In this document: positions 35,067 to 42,664 of the stretch, in pieces | How the letters are laid out: each line of letters opens with the position of its first letter | How positions within the stretch are numbered: the stretch's first letter is position 1 | Assembly: GCF_002149965.1 (NCBI RefSeq) | Contig: NZ_MSQB01000016.1 | Span: 62,001 to 126,000, forward strand | Direction of reading: 5' to 3' | DNA length: 64,000 bases | DNA from: Novosphingobium panipatense | GTDB taxonomy: Bacteria > Pseudomonadota > Alphaproteobacteria > Sphingomonadales > Sphingomonadaceae | Made by a program: the position numbers and the translations under genes | The notes under the pieces: model-generated | What the model was told of the DNA's origin: nothing | The model's input: the letters and a program-made list of their open reading frames with translations, nothing else | Databases searched by the model: none

Positions 35067-35169
35067 TCCGGGACCGCTGGCCGTGAACGGCCCACCTCGC
35101 GGCAGGGCGCTCTCACGCAAGCTATCGCCTCAAGAACTGCCAGCGGTCCCGGATCAAGTCCGGGACGAC
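35051..35169. repeat. Inverted-repeat element, GTCGTCCCGG family, copy 1
   Basis: Arms of 31 bp at 35051-35081 and 35139-35169 match with two mismatches. The same element occurs at 41381-41499 in the opposite orientation, including related interior sequence (GAACTGCC and CGTGAACGG blocks swapped). The left arm overlaps the end of the CoA-ligase gene. Confidence 0.8.
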
Positions 35170-35189
35170 GTATCGCCTCTCCCATCACA

Positions 35190-35990
35190 TTACCCCGCCG
35201 CAGCCACCGCCGCATCGATCTCGCTCTTCATCGGATTGCGCCGCAGGGTCAGGCCGCCGTTCACTTGCAGGTTCTCGCCGGTCATGAAGCATTCGTCGCT
35301 GGCCAGCCAGACGGCGGCGGCGGCGATATCGTCGGAGGTGCCGATGCGGCCCAGCGGATAGCCGGCCAGAAACGCATCGAACAGCCCCGGCACCTGCTTG
35401 ACATCCGCCGTCATCGGCGTATCGGTCAGCCCCGGAGAGATCGAGTTCGCCCGCACCCCCTCGCGCCCGAATTCGTTGGCGACGCAGCGGATCACGTGGT
35501 CCGTCCCCGCCTTGGTGCCCATGTAGGCGGCGTGATCGTCCAGCATGATCGTCGCGGTGGCCGAACTGATCTGGATGATCGACCCGCCCCGCCCGCCCCG
35601 GCTGCGCGCCATGCGCCGCAGCATCGACTGGAAGAAGTGGAACGGGCCGACGTATTGCAGCATCGTCATCGCCATCACATCTTCATGCGTGGTGTCGAGG
35701 AACGGCTTCAGCAGGCCCCAGCCGGTGGCGTTGAGGGCAATGTCGATGCCGCCCAGTTTCGCCGCGCCCGCCTCTGCCAGCGCTTCCACGCTGCCTTCGT
35801 CGGTGAGGTCGCACGGGGCCCATTCGCAGCCCTGCTCTGCGGCGAAGTCGGCCAGAACGGCCTCCTTGCGCCCCGAGACCAGCACGCGCGCGCCTTCGGC
35901 CAGAAAGCGCCGGGCGATGTGCTGGCCCATGTTGCCTACGCTGCTCGCGCCCAGAATCACGGCGCGCTTGCCCTGCAGTCGTCCCATCAT
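35190..35990 (-). CDS. Short-chain dehydrogenase/reductase (SDR 5)
   Basis: 266 residues from tandem ATGs at 35990. The cofactor loop is unusual, ILGASSVGNMGQHIA, closer to enoyl-ACP-reductase-like or atypical SDRs than to the classic TGxxxGIG. The rest is normal: LNATGWG, catalytic Ser in QISSATA and YMGTK, and NGGLTLR near the end. Divergent from SDR 6 with a 136-bp shared control region. Confidence 0.82.
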   Translation of the reverse strand: MMGRLQGKRAVILGASSVGNMGQHIARRFLAEGARVLVSGRKEAVLADFAAEQGCEWAPCDLTDEGSVEALAEAGAAKLGGIDIALNATGWGLLKPFLDTTHEDVMAMTMLQYVGPFHFFQSMLRRMARSRGGRGGSIIQISSATATIMLDDHAAYMGTKAGTDHVIRCVANEFGREGVRANSISPGLTDTPMTADVKQVPGLFDAFLAGYPLGRIGTSDDIAAAAVWLASDECFMTGENLQVNGGLTLRRNPMKSEIDAAVAAAG

Positions 35991-36126
35991 CGTCTCCCGT
36001 TTATCAGTAGGCCCTACCACGACGAGGGATGCACCGTTCCTGACCAAAATAGGAGTGGCCCCCACGCCTTGGAGCGGCGACAACCGACGCAGAAAACAAC
36101 GCGCGAAGGCAGAGGAACAGGCAGCC

Positions 36127-36885
36127 ATGGATCTTGGACTGAAGGGCAGGAAAGTCATTCTCACCGGCGGCAGCCGCGGCATCGGCCGCGCCGCGCTGGA
36201 GATCTTCGCCGCGGAAGGCTGCGACATCGCATTCTTCTCGCGCAATGCCGAACAAGTGGCCGAAACGGTGGACTCGCTGGCACGCCACGGCGGCATCGTG
36301 ATCGGCGAGGCGCTCGACATGCTGGACCATGGCGCTTACGTCGAATGGCTGACATCCGCTGCCGACAGGCTGGGTGGCTGCGACATTTTCGTCCCCGGCG
36401 CCAGCGCCTCCGGCTCCGGTGCCACCGGCGACTGGGAGGCCTGCTTCGCCGCCGACATCAAGGGCACCGTGCTCGGCTGCGAGACCTTGCAGCCTTATCT
36501 CGAAAAGTCCGGCTCGGGCGCGATCGTCATCATGGCCTCCACTGCGGGAACCGAAACCTTCATCGTGCCGCAGGCCTTCAACGCCATGAAGGCGGCGCTG
36601 ATCGCCTATTCGGGCCAGCTCAGCCAGATGGTCGGCCCGCAGGGCATCCGCGTGAACTGCGTTTCGCCCGGCCCGATCAAGTTCCCCGGCGGCAACTGGG
36701 AAGCGATCGGCGAAGCCATGCCCGAACTTTATCAGGCGACAGAGGCAGCCTTTGCGCTTGGCCGCTGGGGCGGGCCGGAGGAAGTGGCCCGCACCATCGT
36801 ATTCCTGGCCAGCACAGCCTCTTCCTACACCACCGGCACCAACGTGGTGGTGGACGGCGGCTATACCAAGCGCGTGCAGTTCTAA
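36127..36885 (+). CDS. Short-chain dehydrogenase/reductase (SDR 6)
   Basis: 252 residues. LTGGSRGIGRAALEIF cofactor loop, AFFSRN (Ser/Arg, NADP preference), VPGASASG in the NNAG position, catalytic Ser in MASTAGT, and FNAMK in place of YxxxK, so the catalytic tyrosine appears to be Phe. That substitution would weaken dehydrogenase chemistry and is worth noting. VDGGYT at the end is standard. An intrinsic terminator follows at 36909. Confidence 0.82.
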   Translation: MDLGLKGRKVILTGGSRGIGRAALEIFAAEGCDIAFFSRNAEQVAETVDSLARHGGIVIGEALDMLDHGAYVEWLTSAADRLGGCDIFVPGASASGSGATGDWEACFAADIKGTVLGCETLQPYLEKSGSGAIVIMASTAGTETFIVPQAFNAMKAALIAYSGQLSQMVGPQGIRVNCVSPGPIKFPGGNWEAIGEAMPELYQATEAAFALGRWGGPEEVARTIVFLASTASSYTTGTNVVVDGGYTKRVQF

Positions 36886-36908
36886 GGCTCACCCTCCGGC
36901 ACGGAGCT

Positions 36909-36942
36909 GGCGGCGGACCTTCGGGTTCGCCGCCTTTTTTTT
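36909..36942 (+). terminator. Intrinsic terminator after SDR 6
   Basis: Seven-base stem GGCGGCG / CGCCGCC with a 12-nt loop followed directly by eight T. Confidence 0.85.
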
Positions 36943-36965
36943 GGCGTAGTGTGGGGCTGCGGGGC

Positions 36966-37078
36966 CTTCGACAAGCTCAGGCTGAGCGGGTTGAGAGCGG
37001 CGTGCGAGAGGTGGCGTGAGGGTCTGCCGATTCCCTGCCCCAATACCCTACCCCCGCTCATCCTGAGCTTGTCGAAGG
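36966..37078. repeat. Inverted-repeat (REP-like) pair, CTTCGACAAGCTCAGG family
   Basis: Arms at 36966-36990 and 37054-37078, same arm sequence as the pair at 16331-16463. Lies between SDR 6 and the MDR reductase. Confidence 0.8.
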
Positions 37079-37098
37079 ATCATCCCTGACACTCGGGA

Positions 37099-38112
37099 CT
37101 AAGCGATCCGCAACACCAGCTTCCCGGTATTCGCCCCCGAAAACAGCCGCATGAAGGCAGCATAGGCGTTCTCCAGCCCGTCCTGCACATCCTCGTCGGC
37201 GCGTAGCCGCCCTTCGGCAAGCCACTTCGCCATCTGCGCGCCGCCCTCGGCGAAGCGGTGGGCATAGTCGGCGATCAAGAAGCCATGCACCGTCGCCCGC
37301 CGCGTCAGAATTTGCCAGAGACTGCGCAAGCCCTGCTTTTCCGCCGAATTGTATTCGCTGATCAGCCCGCAGAGCACGATCCGCGCATGGAGCGCCAGGT
37401 TGAACACTTCCGCCTCCAGCACCGGCCCGCCGACATTCTCGAAGACGACGTTCGCGCCCTCCGGCGCCGCCTCGGCAATCGCGGCGACCAGCGCGGCGTG
37501 GTCCTTGCCCTTGTAGTCGATGGCGGCATCGAAGCCGTAGTCTTCGATCAGGCGGCGGCACTTTTCCGCACCGCCCGCGATGCCGATCACGCGGCACCCT
37601 GCGATCTTGCCGAACTGGCCCACCGCCGATCCCACCGCACCCGCCGCACCTGAAACGAGCAAGGTTTCACCCTCACGCGGCTGCGCCACTTCCAGCAGGC
37701 CGAAATAGGCCGTCAGCCCCACCGCCCCCAATGCCGAGAGATAGTTGGAGGGCGATGCCACCGCGTCGATGTCGATCGGCATGGTGAAACCGCCGGGCAT
37801 CGCCACCGAGTAATCCTCCAGCGCATTCAGCCCCATGACCCATTGCCCCACGCGAAACTCAGGATTGTCCGAAGCCTGCACCACGCCCACGGTGGTCGCG
37901 CGGACCGGCGCGCCGAGCGGGATCGGCGGCATGTAGCTTTCCGCATCGTCCATCCAGCCGCGCTGCGCGGGATCGAGCGAGGCATAGTGGTTGCGCACCA
38001 GGATCCCGCCGCGCGGCGGCACCGGCACTTCCTCTTCCACCAGCGCGAAATCCTCGGCCACGGGTTCGCCCCGGGGTCTGCGTGCAAGCAGGAAGCGGCG
38101 GTTGGCAGTCAT
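37099..38112 (-). CDS. NADPH-dependent MDR-family reductase (1)
   Basis: 337 residues from the ATG at 38112. Lacks the zinc-binding residues of alcohol dehydrogenases; cofactor motif VSGAAGAVGSAVGQFG followed by IGIAGGAEKC and a Tyr-rich substrate pocket. This is the leukotriene-B4-dehydrogenase/curcumin-reductase-like group (PTGR), which reduces the C=C of enones with NADPH. Divergent from the TonB receptor at 38265; together with two further paralogues in the window (41502, 57734) it points to a pathway with unsaturated-ketone intermediates. Confidence 0.87.
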   Translation of the reverse strand: MTANRRFLLARRPRGEPVAEDFALVEEEVPVPPRGGILVRNHYASLDPAQRGWMDDAESYMPPIPLGAPVRATTVGVVQASDNPEFRVGQWVMGLNALEDYSVAMPGGFTMPIDIDAVASPSNYLSALGAVGLTAYFGLLEVAQPREGETLLVSGAAGAVGSAVGQFGKIAGCRVIGIAGGAEKCRRLIEDYGFDAAIDYKGKDHAALVAAIAEAAPEGANVVFENVGGPVLEAEVFNLALHARIVLCGLISEYNSAEKQGLRSLWQILTRRATVHGFLIADYAHRFAEGGAQMAKWLAEGRLRADEDVQDGLENAYAAFMRLFSGANTGKLVLRIA

Positions 38113-38264
38113 GTCGCGGGATCTCCTCTCCATTCTCCTACTGCCTCGACATTCATGGCCGTGACTGCACCTGTGCAAATGGTCAGTTCGAGTATCACTC
38201 CAATTCGTAGCATAGTGATCAAGTAAAGTCGGCTACAAGAATAGTCGGGGAGAGGGAGGAAAAC

Positions 38265-40553
38265 ATGGCATCCGCACGTCGTCGCGGAGCGTTGCTTGTC
38301 GCACTTTCGACAAGCGCGCTCACCTGCATCATTTCTCCGGCCAATGCACAGAGCGAGGCGCCTGCACCAGCATTGGCACCGCAACAGGCCGCGATCGATA
38401 CCACCGAAATCATCGTCACCGCCCGGCGCCGTTCGGAAACGCTGCAATCGACCCCGGTCGCCATTACGGCCATCAACACCGCGATGCTGGAAAACAAGGC
38501 CGCCGTGAATATCGGCGACCTGCAAGGCACCGCACCCGGCCTGCTCATCACCCAGCAGAATTCGGGCGCGCAGGCGGCCAATATCTCGATCCGCGGTTTG
38601 ACTTATGCCGACGTCGAGAAGTCCCAGACGCCGACGGTGGGCGTCGTCGTGGACGGCGTGACGATCGGCACCAATACCGGCCAGCTTCAGGACGCCTTCG
38701 ACATTGCCCAGATCGAGGTCCTGCGCGGCCCGCAGGGCACCCTGTTCGGCGCCAACACGATCGGCGGCGTCATCAACATCACCCGTACCAAGCCCACCAT
38801 GGAACCCGGCGTGAAGGCCGAGTTTACCTATGGCCGCTGGAACACCTGGGCGGGCAAGGCCATCGTCAACTATGGCGACGGCGAGACCTGGGGCATCAAG
38901 GGCTGGTACTTCCACAACGAATCCGACGGCTTCTACTACAACGCCATCCGCGATACCCGCGCGGGCGGCAGCAAGGGCGACAGCTACGGCGCCAGCCTGC
39001 TGTTCGAGCCGACCGGCAGCGGTTTCGATGCCCAGCTCAGCGTCGAGAACGTGGTCCAGAGTTTCGAACCGGTCGTCAGCAACCTGACCAACAGCACCGA
39101 GATGTTCTGCGGACTGATCCCCGCCAACGAGTGCAACCGCAACAATACCACCGATCTCTATACCGTCTTCACCCTGCCGGCGAAGAGCAAGTACCGTGCG
39201 CCGAACGCCACATTGCAGATGAACTACGACCTGGGCGCGGTAAAGCTCAGCTCGATCACCGGATGGCGCCACAGCAAGGAGAAGCAGACGCAGGACTTCG
39301 ATGGGTCCTCGACCGATCTCTACTACGTCGACCGCCGTCAGAAGTACACGCAGTGGAGCCAGGAGCTGCGCGCCGCCGGGAACCTGTTTACCGGGTTCGA
39401 CTATGTCGTGGGCGCCTATTACTTCCACTCCAAGTACGATCTTACCCAGTGGACGCGCTTCTTCGACTTCGATCCTTCGGTCCCGCCCATGGAGTTCGAC
39501 CAGAACGCGCAGACCAACCTGGGCAAGACTACCAGCTACGCCTTCTTCGGAGACTTCAACTGGGCCTTTGCCGACAAGTGGCGGCTTTCATTCGGCGGCC
39601 GCTGGTCGCATGACAACAAGAAGCTGACCAACAGCTTCGCACGGGACGGGTTGATCGGCTCGGGCGACGCGAACTTCACCAAGTTCACGCCCAAGATCGG
39701 CATCGACTATCGCCCCAGCAACGACGTCATGCTCTATGCCAGCTGGTCTCGCGGCTACCGCTCGGGCGGGTTCAGCCCCCGCGCCGCCACGGCGGACACC
39801 GCCAGCACCCCGTTCCAACCCGAAACCGTGGACGCCTACGAGATCGGTGCCAAGCTGGCCGCCTTCGACAAGAAGCTGGAAATCAACCTTGCCGGCTACG
39901 TGTCGGACTACAAGGACATGCAGCAAAACCTCACTGTGCCCGGCGGCCCGCTCGGCAACCAGACGATCACCGGCAACGTACCGGGCGGCGCGCTGATCAA
40001 GGGCATAGAGATGGACGCCACCCTGCGCGTGACCCCGCGCCTGACGATCACCGCCTCTTCCGCCTACATGAAATCGCACTTCCGCAACTTCGTGACCGAC
40101 GGCGCCTATAACGGCCTGATCGTGCCGTTCGACTATTCCGCGAACCGGCTGATCTATGCTCCGAAGTTCACCGGATCGTTCAATGCGGACTACACCGTGC
40201 CCACCAGCTTCGGCAAAGTCGTGGCGACGGCAGGCTGGCGCCATATCAGCCCTTACGACGAACAGATCTCGCAAGCCTCGCTGACGCCCGTGACCGACGC
40301 CTCCGGCACGGTCACCGAGGTAATCGTCAACGGCAACGACCCCCGCGTGCGCACCACCACGCAGGATCTGGTCGATGCCAGCCTGACCGTGAACTTCGAT
40401 ATCGGCGACAAGGAGGCCTACGTCCGCCTGTTCGGCCGCAATCTCCTCAACGAGAAGACCACCACGCACGCCTTCACCGTCGCCGGGCTGTTCTCGTTCG
40501 GCATGGCGCTGGAGCCGCGCACTTACGGCGCCACTATCGGCGTAAAGTTCTGA
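38265..40553 (+). CDS. TonB-dependent receptor (1 of two catabolic receptors)
   Basis: 762 residues. Signal peptide of about 28 residues (ends SPANAQ), TonB box TEIIVTARR at about 45, plug domain with IEVLRGPQGTLFGANTIGG, then a 22-strand barrel by composition, ending in TYGATIGVKF with the C-terminal Phe of outer-membrane proteins. Likely imports the hydrophobic substrate of the neighbouring catabolic genes. SDR 7 follows after 26 bp. Confidence 0.93.
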   Translation: MASARRRGALLVALSTSALTCIISPANAQSEAPAPALAPQQAAIDTTEIIVTARRRSETLQSTPVAITAINTAMLENKAAVNIGDLQGTAPGLLITQQNSGAQAANISIRGLTYADVEKSQTPTVGVVVDGVTIGTNTGQLQDAFDIAQIEVLRGPQGTLFGANTIGGVINITRTKPTMEPGVKAEFTYGRWNTWAGKAIVNYGDGETWGIKGWYFHNESDGFYYNAIRDTRAGGSKGDSYGASLLFEPTGSGFDAQLSVENVVQSFEPVVSNLTNSTEMFCGLIPANECNRNNTTDLYTVFTLPAKSKYRAPNATLQMNYDLGAVKLSSITGWRHSKEKQTQDFDGSSTDLYYVDRRQKYTQWSQELRAAGNLFTGFDYVVGAYYFHSKYDLTQWTRFFDFDPSVPPMEFDQNAQTNLGKTTSYAFFGDFNWAFADKWRLSFGGRWSHDNKKLTNSFARDGLIGSGDANFTKFTPKIGIDYRPSNDVMLYASWSRGYRSGGFSPRAATADTASTPFQPETVDAYEIGAKLAAFDKKLEINLAGYVSDYKDMQQNLTVPGGPLGNQTITGNVPGGALIKGIEMDATLRVTPRLTITASSAYMKSHFRNFVTDGAYNGLIVPFDYSANRLIYAPKFTGSFNADYTVPTSFGKVVATAGWRHISPYDEQISQASLTPVTDASGTVTEVIVNGNDPRVRTTTQDLVDASLTVNFDIGDKEAYVRLFGRNLLNEKTTTHAFTVAGLFSFGMALEPRTYGATIGVKF

Positions 40554-40579
40554 AATCGCATCAGGAAGGATTGCAAGGC

Positions 40580-41344
40580 ATGGGCCGTCTGGAAGGCAAG
40601 ATCACGCTGGTTACCGGCGCCGGAAACGAACGCGGGCTGGGCGCTGCCACCGCGCGGCGGTTCGCGGAGGAAGGCGCTTTCGTCTACCTGACGGACCTCG
40701 ATACGGGCGGCGCGGAGAGTGTTGCCGCCGCGATCCGGGAGAGCGGTGGCCAGGCCGAAGCTCTGGCGCAGGACGTGACCAGCGAGGCGGGCTGGGAGGA
40801 CCTATTCCAGGCGATCGAAAAGGGCCATGGCAGGATCGACGTACTGGTCAACAATGCCGGTATCGCCGTGCTGAAGCCGCTGACGGCACTTTCCCTTGCC
40901 GACTGGGAAAAGCAGAACAAGGTCAATCTCGACAGCGTGTTCCTGGGCACGCGCCGGGCGGTGGAACTGATGCGCAAGACCGGCGGCGGCGGTTCCATCG
41001 TCAATCTCTCGTCGATCGGCGGCCTCGTCGGCGTGCCGATGTGCGGAGCCTACGGCGCTGCCAAGGGCGGGGTACGGATCTTCTCCAAGGTCGTGGCGAT
41101 GGAATGCGCGGCCGAAGGCATCCGCTGCAATTCCGTCCACCCCGGGATGATCGAGACCGCCATGCAGGACGTCGCCCGCAGCGACAATCCGCAAGGCTTC
41201 AAGGAGATCGTCGCCTCGATCCCGATGAAGCGCATGGGCAGCCCGCTGGACATCGCCAACATGATCCTGTTCCTCGCCAGCGACGAGGCGAACTACATCA
41301 CCGGCGGAGAATTCGTGGTGGACGGCGGTGTGACGGCCATGTGA
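40580..41344 (+). CDS. Short-chain dehydrogenase/reductase (SDR 7)
   Basis: 254 residues; ATG at 40580 with AGGAAGGA upstream rather than the TTG three codons before. VTGAGNERGLGAATARRF is a slightly enlarged cofactor loop, YLTDLD favours NAD+, NNAGIA, Ser in NLSSIGG and YGAAK, VDGGVTAM at the end. Probably co-transcribed with the TonB receptor. Confidence 0.85.
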   Translation: MGRLEGKITLVTGAGNERGLGAATARRFAEEGAFVYLTDLDTGGAESVAAAIRESGGQAEALAQDVTSEAGWEDLFQAIEKGHGRIDVLVNNAGIAVLKPLTALSLADWEKQNKVNLDSVFLGTRRAVELMRKTGGGGSIVNLSSIGGLVGVPMCGAYGAAKGGVRIFSKVVAMECAAEGIRCNSVHPGMIETAMQDVARSDNPQGFKEIVASIPMKRMGSPLDIANMILFLASDEANYITGGEFVVDGGVTAM

Positions 41345-41380
41345 GACCGGCGAAGCCGAAGAAATGCCCCGAAGAATTGC

Positions 41381-41499
41381 GTCGTCCCGGACTTGCTCCG
41401 GGACCGCTGGCAGTTCTTCAGGCACACCCGCGCAGAAAAACGCCCCGCCGACAGCGAGGCCGTTCACGGCCAGCGGTCCCGGAGCAAGTCCGGGACGAC
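41381..41499. repeat. Inverted-repeat element, GTCGTCCCGG family, copy 2
   Basis: Exact 31-bp inverted arms at 41381-41411 and 41469-41499, 57 bp apart. Same family as 35051-35169, inserted the other way round. Ends 2 bp before the stop codon of the MDR gene. Confidence 0.85.
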
Positions 41500-41501
41500 G
41501 C

Positions 41502-42509
41502 CTATATCCGCACTACCACTTTGCCGATATTCCTGCCCGTCAGCATGCGCTCATAAGCGATCAGCACGTTCTCGATCCCCTGCGTCTCGTCGAAGCGCAT
41601 CGTCAGCTTGCCCGCATCCAGCCATGCCCGCAATTGCGGCAGGAATTCGGCACCGCGTTCGAGGAAGTCGGGGATGAAGAACCCTTCCACCCGCAGCCGC
41701 CGCATCAGGATCTGGTCGAAGCGCGCAGGCCCGGGCAGCGGCACGTCACCGTCGTAGCCCGCCACCATGCCGCAGATCGCGACGCGGCCATAATGCGCCA
41801 TGTTGGGCAGGACCGCATCCAGGATCGCCCCGCCGACATTGTCGAAGAACGCCCCGATCCCGCCTTCGCACGTCGCCAGCCGCGCCTCCACATCCTCGCC
41901 GCGGTAGTCGATGGCCATGTCCAAGCCGAGTTCCTCGCGCAAGAAGCGGCACTTTTCCGGTCCCCCGGCGATGCCGACCACTCTGGCGCCGAGATTGCGC
42001 CCGACCTGACAGGCCAGGCTACCCGTAGCGCCCGCCGCCGCCGAAACCGCCAGCCACTCGCCCGGCCGCACCGCCGCCACCTCCCGAACGCCGACATAGG
42101 CCGTCCAGGCATTCATCCCCAGCGCGCCGAAATGCTGGCGCGGATCCGCGACGCTCTCGTCCACCGCTTCCAGCCCGGCCAGCGCGGGCATGACCACCGC
42201 CTGCTCCGCCCATTGCCCGAAACCGCGCACCAGGGTGCCGACCGGAAAGGCCGGATCACGCGTCTCGCTGACCCGGCCGAGCACAAGGCCCACCATCTTC
42301 GCACCCAGCGGCAGCGGCGGCTGATAACCGTCCGTGCGCGGGCTCATCCACATGCGGGTGCCTGCATCCATCGACAGCCATTCCGCCGCGATGCGCACTT
42401 CGCCCGAGGCCAGAGGCGTGGGCACTTCCTCGCAAAGGCTCAGGTAACGGGCAAAATCGCTGTTGCCTTGGGGGTGGCGGTCGAGCCGCCAGAAACGGTT
42501 GCCGGTCAA
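41502..42509 (-). CDS. NADPH-dependent MDR-family reductase (2)
   Basis: 335 residues. Start is a TTG at 42509 with GGGAG about 12 bases upstream; no in-frame ATG or GTG is better placed. Cofactor motif VSAAAGATGSLACQVG and VVGIAGGPEKC; zinc ligands absent. Enone-reductase type as for its paralogues, about as distant from them as they are from each other by eye. Divergent from the TonB receptor at 42665. Confidence 0.83.
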   Translation of the reverse strand: MTGNRFWRLDRHPQGNSDFARYLSLCEEVPTPLASGEVRIAAEWLSMDAGTRMWMSPRTDGYQPPLPLGAKMVGLVLGRVSETRDPAFPVGTLVRGFGQWAEQAVVMPALAGLEAVDESVADPRQHFGALGMNAWTAYVGVREVAAVRPGEWLAVSAAAGATGSLACQVGRNLGARVVGIAGGPEKCRFLREELGLDMAIDYRGEDVEARLATCEGGIGAFFDNVGGAILDAVLPNMAHYGRVAICGMVAGYDGDVPLPGPARFDQILMRRLRVEGFFIPDFLERGAEFLPQLRAWLDAGKLTMRFDETQGIENVLIAYERMLTGRNIGKVVVRI

Positions 42510-42664
42510 GTCTCATCTCCCAGTGGGCTCACTTCACCGTCACCTGCCCAACCCCAAGCGCCACCTGACCAAACAGCTAGGGCTATCCGTTTGCACAGGC
42601 CCCGAGGGCACCGCGCAGGCCTACCAATGCGGGACAACAATAGAATATATCGGGAGGTCCTGAG

